Assembly (NCBI GenBank): GCA_003563915.1
Contig: PWTE01000246.1
Location: forward strand, 1-54,454
From: Nitriliruptoraceae bacterium
GTDB lineage: Bacteria > Actinomycetota > Nitriliruptoria > Nitriliruptorales > Nitriliruptoraceae
Direction of reading: 5' to 3'
Length of the DNA: 54,454 bases
Every line of letters starts with the position of its first letter. The first letter of the stretch is position 1. The translations under genes were made by a program, and so were the position numbers. Positions 1 through 7,717 of the stretch are shown here, one piece after another. The notes beneath the pieces were generated by a model, which was not told the origin of the DNA, did not search any database, and saw nothing but the letters and a program-made list of their open reading frames with translations.

Positions 1-55
1 CAGGGCGAGCAGTGACCCCCGCCAGGACCGCGCGCGCCTGACCGTCCCGGTCGGG

Positions 56-1138
56 TCAGCGCTCGACCCCGACCGCGCGACCGGTCACCCGCCGCCACCA
101 CCCCGAGACCCATCGGCCCGCCCGGAACGCCACCACCCACCGCCGCACCACGCGAGCAGGGGTGTCGGTGGCTCGCGCGAGCAGTTCACCGCGCCGGCGG
201 TTCGCTGCCGGCAACCCGCGTACGAGACGTCCGAGACCGGCTGGGACCGCCCGTGGGACCGTCAGGACCAGTTCACCGGACTTGAGCAGGGTCGTTGCGA
301 GGACGAGGGGAGCCGCACGCAGCAGCGCCGGTCGGTGGTCGCAGGTCGTGATCACGAGCAGCCGGTTGGCCCAGTTCAGGGCCTCGACCTGGGGCGTCCG
401 CCGCGGTCCCGCTCCGCCACGCTGGTGCCGGGCCACCGCCCGCGGCTCGTACCACGCCTCCCAGCCGAGCAGCCGCGCCCGCCAGTCGAGCTCGACATCC
501 TCGAAGAAGGCGAACAGGTCCTCCGTGAGGATCTGACCAGGGGCAGCATCGCGCCAGGCGATGTCCTCCAGCATCGCGCGGCGATGCATCACCAGAGCGC
601 CGGATGCCCCGAACACCGGACCGGGCTGGTCGTAGTCGCCCTGGTCGATCTCACCCTCGCCGCGGTTGCGCACCAACCGCGCGGTCGTCAGCTCGTGGCC
701 GGCGCTGTCGATGACATCCTGGCCGCCCGGCGCACGGACCGTGCGGAGCAGTTTCGGGGCGACGGTCCCACGCCGGTCATCGGCGAGGAGCGTGGCCAGG
801 GCCGTCGAGACCAGGTCGGGTGCAGGGACGACGTCGACGTTCGACAACACCACGACCGGCGCATCGACGACCCGCAAGGCATCGTTGACGGCCCCGGCGA
901 AGCCCCGGTTGGAGCCTGCGTGGACGACCCGCAGAGCGTGGCGTCGGTCCTCCGAGCAGGCGCGGTCCAGCAGTTCCGCCGACCCGTCATCGCTCGCGTT
1001 GTCGATGACGACCACCTCGAGGTCCGGGTGGTGCTGCGCGTCGTAGGCCCGTAGGCACGCACCCAGGAGTTCGACGGTGTTCCAGCTGACGACGATGACG
1101 GCGACGCGCACCCGGTCACGACCGCCTGTGGGAGGCAT
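56..1138 (-). CDS. Family 2 glycosyltransferase of the polysaccharide export locus
   Basis: A 360-residue GT-A fold glycosyltransferase. The N-terminus has the family 2 opening (VAVIVVSWNT, then VVVIDNASDDGS) followed by the NRGFAGAVN and SNVDVVP segments that form the nucleotide-sugar and metal site. A FFEDVELDWRARLLGW stretch further on carries the acidic catalytic region. The C-terminal third is rich in Arg and Trp and may be membrane-associated. It is known of the family that such enzymes add sugars to lipid-linked or cytoplasmic glycan intermediates; the donor cannot be read from sequence. It overlaps the end of the ABC ATPase gene by 23 bp, so it is probably the last gene of that operon. 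The start is uncertain: ATG at 1138 is used here, but a GTG at 1111 sits right before the conserved strand, and neither has a clear ribosome-binding site. Confidence 0.85.
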   Translation of the reverse strand: MPPTGGRDRVRVAVIVVSWNTVELLGACLRAYDAQHHPDLEVVVIDNASDDGSAELLDRACSEDRRHALRVVHAGSNRGFAGAVNDALRVVDAPVVVLSNVDVVPAPDLVSTALATLLADDRRGTVAPKLLRTVRAPGGQDVIDSAGHELTTARLVRNRGEGEIDQGDYDQPGPVFGASGALVMHRRAMLEDIAWRDAAPGQILTEDLFAFFEDVELDWRARLLGWEAWYEPRAVARHQRGGAGPRRTPQVEALNWANRLLVITTCDHRPALLRAAPLVLATTLLKSGELVLTVPRAVPAGLGRLVRGLPAANRRRGELLARATDTPARVVRRWVVAFRAGRWVSGWWRRVTGRAVGVER

Positions 1139-2420
1139 CGGTGGTGTCGTGGTGGAGCGTCGAGGCCGCCACCACCGTCGTCGACGGTCCTTCGACCACC
1201 TGGGCGCTCGCGGCCAGGTCCAGGTTCCCGGCGGCGCGCCGCGTGGCCGCAACCCGGAGGGGGCTCACGGTCGGAGCCACTGCCAGGACCTCCCCGTCGG
1301 TCGCATCGCCGATGAACGCGGTCACGGTGTACTCCCCGGCCCGACGTGGAGCGACCATGCGGACCTCCACGGTCGCGGTCCCGCCCGGAGCGAGGGGACC
1401 GACCCCGATCCCCTGCTCGGAACTGACGAACGCGTAGAGCGTCCGCCCACTTTCGTCGGCCACCTGGACGCCGATGCTGCAGGCGGCCACCGCCCGGCCG
1501 GCCTGGAGCGCGAGCCGAACCACGACCTGGTCCGACGGCGCGACCTGCCCGGCTGACCCACCACGTGCGTCGTTCAGCACGGCATCCCGGATCGTGACGG
1601 GCCCCCGCCGTCCGGCAGGGGTCGGCGGCAGGGTCGCTCGCCCCGCGATGGTCTGCCGGTAGTGATCGACACCGTCCTCGACGTCACCATCGAAGCTGAT
1701 GCGACCCTTCTCCAGCACGATCGCGCGATCACACATCTCGCGGACGGCATCCAGGTCGTGGCTGACCAGCAGGATCGTCTTGCCTTCGTCGTGGAACCGT
1801 CGCATACGCGCCAGCGAGCGCGCCTGGAACTCCGCGTCCCCGACCGCGAGGACCTCGTCGACCAGCAGGATGTCGGGGTCGACCGTCACCGCGATCGAGA
1901 ACCCCAGACGCACGTACAACCCCGACGAGTAGGTCCGCACCGCGGTGTCCAACAGCGGCCGGATCCCGGCGAAGTCGACGATCTCGTCGAACCTCTCGCC
2001 GATCTCCGCCCGACTGAGACCCAGGATCGCCCCGTTGAGGTAGATGTTCTCGCGGCCCGTCAGGTCACCGTGGAAGCCGGCACCGAGCTCGAGCAACGAC
2101 GCCACCCGACCGTTGGTGACCACGGTCCCCTGGTCCGGCGGCAGGATCCGGGCGAGGAGCCGAAGCAGGGTCGACTTCCCTGACCCGTTGTGACCGATCA
2201 CCGCCACCGATTCGCCGTGGTCGACCGTGAACGACACGTCCTCGAGGGCGTTGAACTCGGTGTAGGACGAGCGCGACAACCGGTAGAGACGCTCCTTCAG
2301 GCCGGTTGGCCGCTCGTGGTACAGCCGGAAGCTCTCCGTGAGCCGGTCCACGACGACCGCTGGGCGGGACGGATCGAGCTCGAGACCGGTGAGCTGTCCC
2401 AGCGAGCGACGGTCAGGCAC
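1116..2420 (-). CDS. wzt: Polysaccharide ABC transporter ATP-binding protein (Wzt/TagH type)
   Basis: A 434-residue ATPase that would power export of a lipid-linked polysaccharide through the adjacent permease. Residues 20-260 form the nucleotide-binding domain: Walker A GHNGSGKST at 76-84, a YSSGL signature at 164-168, Walker B ILLVDE at 184-189 and the VSHD switch at 219-222. The VRTYSSGLYVRLGFS wording is typical of the Wzt/TagH branch. Residues from about 265 to the end resemble the beta-sandwich carbohydrate-binding extension of some Wzt proteins that recognises the finished glycan, which suggests chain-end selection before export. The GTG start at 2420 lies one base beyond the permease stop and is preceded by AGGAGGT. 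A longer upstream reading frame exists but would overlap the permease. Confidence 0.93.
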   Translation of the reverse strand: MPDRRSLGQLTGLELDPSRPAVVVDRLTESFRLYHERPTGLKERLYRLSRSSYTEFNALEDVSFTVDHGESVAVIGHNGSGKSTLLRLLARILPPDQGTVVTNGRVASLLELGAGFHGDLTGRENIYLNGAILGLSRAEIGERFDEIVDFAGIRPLLDTAVRTYSSGLYVRLGFSIAVTVDPDILLVDEVLAVGDAEFQARSLARMRRFHDEGKTILLVSHDLDAVREMCDRAIVLEKGRISFDGDVEDGVDHYRQTIAGRATLPPTPAGRRGPVTIRDAVLNDARGGSAGQVAPSDQVVVRLALQAGRAVAACSIGVQVADESGRTLYAFVSSEQGIGVGPLAPGGTATVEVRMVAPRRAGEYTVTAFIGDATDGEVLAVAPTVSPLRVAATRRAAGNLDLAASAQVVEGPSTTVVAASTLHHDTTDASHRRS

Positions 2421-2421
2421 G

Positions 2422-3306
2422 TCACACCTCCTTCGCGAAGGTGCGCGCACGCCGCAGGAACACGAGGTAGCCACCGACGAACGTGACGACCGCGAAGGCC
2501 AGCGCGATCGCGATCGCGCCGACGCCCGGCCAGGCAGGCGCCAAGGAGGTGACCCCACCGTTGCCAGCTTCCACGACCGCGCCGTACAGGGGCGTGCGGA
2601 ACAGTTCGACGAACCACGTCATGGGGTTGAACTGCAGGAGGGTCGCGAGGAGGTGCTCCGATCCCAGCATCGCCCGCACCAGCGCCAGGGGGTAGAGGAC
2701 CGGGGTGGCGTAGAACCACACCAGGAACATCACCACGAACAGCTCCTGCAGGTCGCGGAAGACGACGTTCACCCCGGCCAGCCACATGGCCACCCCGGAG
2801 GTGAACACCGTCAGGAGCGCGACCGCCAGCAGTGTCGCGGGCAGGTGGACCAGCACCTGCCAACCCCTGGCCCAGATCAGGTACGGCGAGATCACCAACA
2901 GCGCCAGCAGCAGGTGGATCAGCTGGGCCAGGACGTGCGAGAGCGGCAACACCTCGCGGGGTAAGTACACCTTCTTCACGAGATCGGCGTTGCCGACCAC
3001 GGAGTGGATCGCGCCCTGACAGGAGTTCTGGAAGAACTGCCACAGGAGGTAGCCCGCCAGGAAGAAGGCGGCGAAGGGGCCGCCGACCTCGATGGGGACG
3101 ATCTGGGTGAAGATGATCGTGAAGACGACGGTCATCAACGCCGGCGTCAGCATCGACCAGAGGAACCCAAGGGTCGAGTTGCGGTACCGGACCTTCAGCT
3201 CCTTGCGGACGAGCTGGTAGAGCAGCTCACGTCCACGCCAGCGCTCGCCGAGACGACGTCCGAGGGTGCGCACCGCCCCCGGGCGCAGGTCGTCCGCGAC
3301 CGACAT
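2422..3306 (-). CDS. wzm: Polysaccharide ABC transporter permease (Wzm/TagG type)
   Basis: A 294-residue ABC-2 membrane permease, the channel partner of the downstream ATPase. It has a cytosolic N-terminal amphipathic stretch (ELLYQLVRKELKVRYRNS, typical of Wzm/TagG), then about six hydrophobic segments between residues 45 and 285. The FNPMTWFVELFR segment near 226-237 is a family hallmark. The ATG at 3306 has GGAG upstream. The upstream gap of 142 bp to the nucleotidyltransferase gene contains a possible -10 box, so this may be the first gene of a permease-ATPase-glycosyltransferase operon. Codon 115 is TTA, read by tRNA-Leu(UAA). TTA is extremely rare in this window. Confidence 0.93.
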   Translation of the reverse strand: MSVADDLRPGAVRTLGRRLGERWRGRELLYQLVRKELKVRYRNSTLGFLWSMLTPALMTVVFTIIFTQIVPIEVGGPFAAFFLAGYLLWQFFQNSCQGAIHSVVGNADLVKKVYLPREVLPLSHVLAQLIHLLLALLVISPYLIWARGWQVLVHLPATLLAVALLTVFTSGVAMWLAGVNVVFRDLQELFVVMFLVWFYATPVLYPLALVRAMLGSEHLLATLLQFNPMTWFVELFRTPLYGAVVEAGNGGVTSLAPAWPGVGAIAIALAFAVVTFVGGYLVFLRRARTFAKEV

Positions 3307-3407
3307 CTCGCGATCTCCTCTCCGGTCGAGGCCCCCGTGCGGGCACGTCGCGCCCATCCCTGGCCGCGACGGCCACAGACCTACGAGTCTTGTAGCACAG
3401 GCCTGCG

Positions 3408-3413
3408 ACGCTA
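3408..3413 (-). promoter_or_regulatory. Possible -10 box (TAGCGT) for wzm
   Basis: On the minus strand the hexamer reads TAGCGT, matching the TAnnnT pattern seen before many genes here. It lies about 100 nt before the wzm start. No -35 is evident. Confidence 0.3.
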
Positions 3414-3448
3414 CCGGGCGCGCGGCGACCGAGCGTACGAGCGCGCGC

Positions 3449-4543
3449 TCAGGGAGACGCCTCGGGGCCGACCCGCATGTCCGGACCGATCCGAGCCCTC
3501 GGGTCGATCCGTTCGTGAGGACCGACGATGCTCGCCCCGTGGACCGAGGCACTGCGACCGACCGCGGCACCGCGGCCGAGGATCGCATGGTCGAGGTGGC
3601 CATGGTCGTCAACGGTCGCCTCGTCGTGCAGGACCGCGTCCCGGACCTGGGTCCGCGCTCCGAGCCGACAACGGTCCCCGACCACCGCGTACGGCCCGAT
3701 GCTCGCGCCGGCGGCGATGCTGACCTCGTCACCGATCCAGACCGGCTCCGTCACCGTCGCACCGTCCGCCACCTCGCTGCCGCGGCCGACGTGGATCGTG
3801 CGCTCGTCGGCGACCGAGGGCCACGGCACCCGGTGGTCGAGCACGAGGCGATGGCCGTGGAGGTAGCGGGCCGGCGTGCCGAGGTCCGCCCAGGTGGCGT
3901 CGGTCACGGCTCCCAGGAGGTACTCGCCGTCGGCGACGAGGCCGGGGAAGACCTGTCGCTCGAAGCTCAGAGCACCTCGCGGGAAGCGCTCGAGGGCGGA
4001 GGGTTCGAGGACGTAGGCGCCCGCGTTGACCGCGTCCTGTCCGGGAAGCGCTCCCGGAGCGGGCTTCTCGACGAAGTCGACGATCCGCGACCCTTCTCGG
4101 ACGCAGACACCGAAGGTCGAGGTGTCCGCGACCCGGATCAGAGAGAGCGTGGCGATCGCTCCGGCATCTCGGTGCTGCGAGACCAGCGCGTCCAGGTCCA
4201 CACCGCTCAGGACGTCTCCGTTGAGGACGAGGAACGTTCCATCGATCGCGTCGACCACCTCGCGCACGCCGCCGGCGGTGTCCAACGGGGTCGGCTCCGG
4301 CACCACCTCGACCTCGATCCCAGCTCGTCCAGCTTCGGAGCAGACCTGATCGAAGGGAGCGGTGTCCTGACCGACCACCAGCAGCACGCGGCGGAAACCC
4401 GTCGCGCCCAGCCGTTCGATCACGCCTCGCAGGAAGGGGATACCGACCAGAGGAAGCAAGGGCTTGGGTGTGCGCTCGGTCAACGGCCACAGACGGGTAC
4501 CCCGGCCACCCGCCACGATCACCGCCGTCGTCGGCTGCGTCAC
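3449..4543 (-). CDS. Sugar-1-phosphate nucleotidyltransferase (ManB/RmlA-like)
   Basis: A 364-residue enzyme that would join a nucleoside triphosphate and a sugar 1-phosphate into a nucleotide sugar. The N-terminal Rossmann-like domain has AGGRGTRLWPLT at 11-22, the PKPLLPL loop and NGDVLSG at 108-114 (metal-binding Asp). The C-terminal 110 residues repeat G-x-G/I-x-P hexapeptides of a left-handed beta-helix. Its wording and position resemble M. tuberculosis Rv3264c (ManB, GDP-mannose pyrophosphorylase) as I remember it. The substrate (mannose, glucose or a deoxysugar precursor) is not settled by sequence. The GTG start overlaps the stop of the rhamnosyltransferase gene in a GTGA, so the two are probably translated together. 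Confidence 0.9.
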   Translation of the reverse strand: MTQPTTAVIVAGGRGTRLWPLTERTPKPLLPLVGIPFLRGVIERLGATGFRRVLLVVGQDTAPFDQVCSEAGRAGIEVEVVPEPTPLDTAGGVREVVDAIDGTFLVLNGDVLSGVDLDALVSQHRDAGAIATLSLIRVADTSTFGVCVREGSRIVDFVEKPAPGALPGQDAVNAGAYVLEPSALERFPRGALSFERQVFPGLVADGEYLLGAVTDATWADLGTPARYLHGHRLVLDHRVPWPSVADERTIHVGRGSEVADGATVTEPVWIGDEVSIAAGASIGPYAVVGDRCRLGARTQVRDAVLHDEATVDDHGHLDHAILGRGAAVGRSASVHGASIVGPHERIDPRARIGPDMRVGPEASP

Positions 4544-5445
4544 CTGACGCTCCTGTCCGCTCGCTCACCCGTGGTGCTGTGGCCGGCCCCGAGCGTCCGC
4601 TCCCAGACCCAGGTGAGCGCGACCCCGGCCGCCAGCCCACCGGCGACGACCGGCCGCACGAGGCGCCAGACGACCCCGTCATGGTGACGTCCGACGTAGC
4701 GGTCGAGGCTGCGGGCATGGCAGACCAGCGCGCGTCCGCGCTTGGTCGCGGTGGACGCACCGACCCGGTGGATGACGTTCGCGGCGGGCTGGTACCGGAG
4801 GGACCACCCGGCCCGACGCAGTCGTACGGCGAGATCGACGTCCTCGACGTAGAGGTGGTAGCCGGGATCGAAGCCGCCGACGTCGTCGAACGCCTGGCGG
4901 CGCACGGCGAGGGCGCATCCGGACAGCCAGTCGGGATCACGCGGAGCCGCCCGGTCCGCGTCCGCGACGCGGTACCGGCGGGTCCACCGGTTGTCGGGCC
5001 GCACCCGCCCGAGCGCAGCATGGCCGACCGCGGTCCGCAGGTCCGGGATGCGTCGCGCAGAGGCCTGATGCCGCCCGTCCGGGTAGCGCACCGCGGGCCC
5101 GGCCGCCGCGAGGGAGGGGTCGTCCTCCAGCTCTCGAGCGAGCCGCCGGACGCTGCCCGGCAGGAAGCGGACATCCGCGTTGACGATGACGGCGACCGGG
5201 CTGCTCGTGACCCGGACCGCCGCGTTGGCGGCGCGACCGAAGCCGGCGTTCGCCAGCTCGAGGACACGGACGTCCGGGTAGGCGTCACGCACCGCTTGGA
5301 CGCTGCCGTCGGTCGAGCCCGTGTCCGCGACGACGATCTCGTCGGCCTCGCCCGGCGCCAGGGACGCGAGACAACCGAGCACCTCGTCGCGCGTCTCGTG
5401 CGTCACGATGGCCACCGCGACGCGGCCGGTCCCGGCGCGGCTCAC
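4540..5445 (-). CDS. wbbL: WbbL-like rhamnosyltransferase (GT2)
   Basis: A 301-residue family 2 glycosyltransferase. Near the N-terminus are VAVAIVTHETRDE and VVADTGSTDGS, followed by NAGFGRAAN and VIVNADVRF. Later come DWLSGCALAVRRQAFDDVGGFD and YVEDVDLAVRLRRAGW, which is the WbbL pattern. In mycobacteria WbbL adds rhamnose to GlcNAc-diphospho-decaprenol, making the linker of the wall polymer. The same role is inferred here from similarity, identical length and the neighbouring RmlD and LCP genes. The GTG at 5445 overlaps the RmlD stop by 4 bp and gives the start best aligned to the family. The longer open frame upstream has unusual Arg/Gly-rich content and lies inside the RmlD gene. Confidence 0.88.
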   Translation of the reverse strand: MSRAGTGRVAVAIVTHETRDEVLGCLASLAPGEADEIVVADTGSTDGSVQAVRDAYPDVRVLELANAGFGRAANAAVRVTSSPVAVIVNADVRFLPGSVRRLARELEDDPSLAAAGPAVRYPDGRHQASARRIPDLRTAVGHAALGRVRPDNRWTRRYRVADADRAAPRDPDWLSGCALAVRRQAFDDVGGFDPGYHLYVEDVDLAVRLRRAGWSLRYQPAANVIHRVGASTATKRGRALVCHARSLDRYVGRHHDGVVWRLVRPVVAGGLAAGVALTWVWERTLGAGHSTTGERADRSVR

Positions 5446-6353
5446 CTCGAGGTCCCCGGTGCCTCCGGTGATGCTGGCTTCGACGGAGAAGCCCGTTCTC
5501 CGAGCTCCTCCAGCAGTCGAGAGAGGCCGTCCCGCCAGTCGGGAAGGGGCGTGAGCCCCGCAGCGGTGGCGTGGGTGGCGTCCAGGACCGACCAGCTGGG
5601 ACGCCGCGCCGGTCGGGACAGCTCTGCGGCACGGATCGGTCGCACCTCGACGTCGAGCCCGGCCAGCTCGATGATGGCCCGAGCCTGCTCCAGTCGGCTG
5701 ATCCACCCGGTCGCGGTGCGGTGCCAGGTCCCGAAACGCCCGGAGACAGCGACCTCACGGATCGCGGTCGCCAGGTCACGGGTCACGGTCGGGGCGCCGA
5801 ACTCATCCTCGACGACCTCGAGGTGGTCGCGGCGGCGGGCCGCGTCGAGGATCGCGGTCACGAAGTTGCGGCCCCGTGCACCCGCCACCCAGGAGGTCCG
5901 CACGATGTGGTGCGCCGGCAGGGTCTGGCGGACCAGCTGCTCCCCCGCCGCTTTCGAGCGTCCGTAGCTGTTGGCAGGACGGGGGGGATCGAACTCCGTC
6001 CACCCCCGGAGCGCGCCATCGCCGTCGCGTGGCCCCGGATCGTCGAACACGTGCTCCGTGGACACGGTCACCAGCGTCGCTCCGATGCCCTGACAGGCGC
6101 GTGCCAACCACCAGGGGCCCAGCGCGTTGACCTGGTGTGCCCTGACGGGATCACCCTCACAGGCATCCACATCGGTCCATGCCGCGGCGTTCACCACGAG
6201 CTCTGGACCGAGCGTGGCGACCGTGGCCGCCACCGCAGCCTCGTCGCTGACGTCCAACTCCTTCCTGGACAGACCGACGACCTGATGGTCCGCGAAGGTG
6301 TCCAGCAGGTCGCGGCCCAACTGACCGCCAGCACCTGTGACCACCACCTTCAT
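5442..6353 (-). CDS. rmlD: dTDP-4-dehydrorhamnose reductase-like protein
   Basis: A 303-residue short-chain dehydrogenase/reductase. Members of the RmlD family carry out the last NADPH-dependent step to dTDP-L-rhamnose. The start MKVVVTGAGGQLGRDLLDTF holds the GxxGQLG nucleotide-binding loop, NAAAWTDVDACEGD is a family signature and YGRSKAAGE supplies the catalytic Tyr and Lys. One departure is STEHVFDD where RmlD usually has STDYVFDG, so a related 4-keto sugar substrate is possible. The ATG at 6353 has GGGAGG eight bases upstream. It lies between the LCP and WbbL genes, matching the mycobacterial wall-linker order. No rmlA, rmlB or rmlC with clear identity is in the window. Confidence 0.9.
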   Translation of the reverse strand: MKVVVTGAGGQLGRDLLDTFADHQVVGLSRKELDVSDEAAVAATVATLGPELVVNAAAWTDVDACEGDPVRAHQVNALGPWWLARACQGIGATLVTVSTEHVFDDPGPRDGDGALRGWTEFDPPRPANSYGRSKAAGEQLVRQTLPAHHIVRTSWVAGARGRNFVTAILDAARRRDHLEVVEDEFGAPTVTRDLATAIREVAVSGRFGTWHRTATGWISRLEQARAIIELAGLDVEVRPIRAAELSRPARRPSWSVLDATHATAAGLTPLPDWRDGLSRLLEELGERASPSKPASPEAPGTSR

Positions 6354-6391
6354 CTCGCTACCTCCCGGAACCTGCGGTCCGCACGCGGCGA

Positions 6392-7717
6392 TCAGGAGCT
6401 GGCATCGTCACCAACGGCGACCACCACGTCTGCACCTTGCGGCACCGTGATCTCCGACGGCAGCTCCAGCACGGTCGTCCCGAGGGTCGCAGCGACCCAC
6501 TCCGCCTGCTGCTCGTTCCCGGGCACCGCGTAGACCACCGTCGTGTCCTCCGCGTCCAACGACGGGGGCCCGGTCCCGGCACCGCCAGGCAGGAAGCCGG
6601 CCCAGCTGAGCGTCTCGATCACGATCCCCTGCTCGGCAGCGCGCCCTCCGGACCACACGGACACGACCGTGTCACGTCGCTCCTCCCGCGTCCCCCGGTC
6701 CAGTAGGGGACGTCCTGCACGGATGTCGTCGAACATCGCCCGTGTCCCCGGCCCGTAGGCGACGATGAAGAAGCGCCCGTTGATCGTCTGCGAGTAGCCC
6801 GGAACCACCACCATCGGCAGGTCGTCCGAGACCACCTGCCGGACATCGTCCGCCAGGCGGCGCATCTGGTTCAGCGACAGCTGCTCGTCGGTCTCGAGGT
6901 TGCCGGCCACATCGTCGACCAGCCGGAACAGCTGCGGCGCGTTCGCCAACACCCGCGCATCGGTGAGTTCCTCGAGCACAGCCCGGATGAACCGCTGTTG
7001 ACGGTCGATGCGGTCGAAGTCGGACCGCGGACCACTGCGCGAGCGCACGTAGGACAACGAGTCGCGGGCATCCATGTCGTGACAGCCCGCGTCGAAGTTC
7101 GCGCCGCTCTTGCGGTCGCGCAGCGGTTCCTCGAGGCAGATCTCGACCTCGCCCAGGGTGTTCACGACCTCGATGAACCCCCCCAGCGACATCGACGCGA
7201 AGTGGTTGATCGGCAGGCCGAAGTTCGACTGGATCACGGCGACGAGATCGTCCGGGCCACCGGCGAACACGTCGGTGACCTTCTGTGGCCGGTCGTTCTC
7301 GTCGAAGACCAGCAGGTCACGTGGCAGGCTGACCATCGAGATGGTCTCACGATCCGCGCTGATCGCGACGTAGATGATGGTGTCGGCCCGTTGGCCCTCG
7401 AACGACCCGAGCGTGAGCTCTCGACGCTCTTCGGCGCTGAGCCCGGCACGCGAGTCGGAACCGACGATCAGGAAGTGGCGCGCCGACGGCCCTTCCACCT
7501 CGTCCACCTCGTCCAACTGCGGCACCGGGACGCGGGTCAGGCTCGCTTCCGCCCGCTGGATCAGGAGGATGCCGGTCGTCGCGATCGACACCCCTGCGAC
7601 CAGCGCGAGCACCCCCAGTACCGTGAGGACACGCAGCAGGGGGTGGACGCGGCGCACGTTCTCCACCGTCGGTCCCCAGGGGCCGATCGTCGGGTCCGAG
7701 GAAGGTCCATCGCTCAC
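6392..7717 (-). CDS. LCP (LytR-CpsA-Psr) glycopolymer ligase
   Basis: A 441-residue membrane-anchored enzyme predicted to attach the lipid-carried polymer to peptidoglycan. One transmembrane helix lies at about residues 28-52. The extracellular LCP domain has FLIVGSDSRAG, TIIYVAIS, SMVSLPRDLLV and a C-terminal YVRSRSGPRSDFDRIDRQQRF block; these contain the Arg and Asp residues that bind the polyprenyl pyrophosphate and metal. A LytR C-terminal domain (VSVWSGG onward) ends the protein. The GTG start overlaps the stop of the upstream LCP paralogue in a GTGA. It corresponds to Rv3267 (Lcp1) by position and motif. Confidence 0.92.
   Translation of the reverse strand: MSDGPSSDPTIGPWGPTVENVRRVHPLLRVLTVLGVLALVAGVSIATTGILLIQRAEASLTRVPVPQLDEVDEVEGPSARHFLIVGSDSRAGLSAEERRELTLGSFEGQRADTIIYVAISADRETISMVSLPRDLLVFDENDRPQKVTDVFAGGPDDLVAVIQSNFGLPINHFASMSLGGFIEVVNTLGEVEICLEEPLRDRKSGANFDAGCHDMDARDSLSYVRSRSGPRSDFDRIDRQQRFIRAVLEELTDARVLANAPQLFRLVDDVAGNLETDEQLSLNQMRRLADDVRQVVSDDLPMVVVPGYSQTINGRFFIVAYGPGTRAMFDDIRAGRPLLDRGTREERRDTVVSVWSGGRAAEQGIVIETLSWAGFLPGGAGTGPPSLDAEDTTVVYAVPGNEQQAEWVAATLGTTVLELPSEITVPQGADVVVAVGDDASS

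Noticed and set aside
1-55. A possible gene fragment at the left edge
   Set aside because: Too short; no motif or start/stop combination supports a call.
3266-4687. Plus-strand frame of 473 codons antisense to the nucleotidyltransferase
   Set aside because: Shadow of the nucleotidyltransferase and WbbL genes; no recognisable motif.
5446-5706. Extended N-terminus for the WbbL-like protein
   Set aside because: The extension lies inside the RmlD gene, has Arg/Gly-rich sequence unlike the family, and the GTG at 5445 aligns with family starts.
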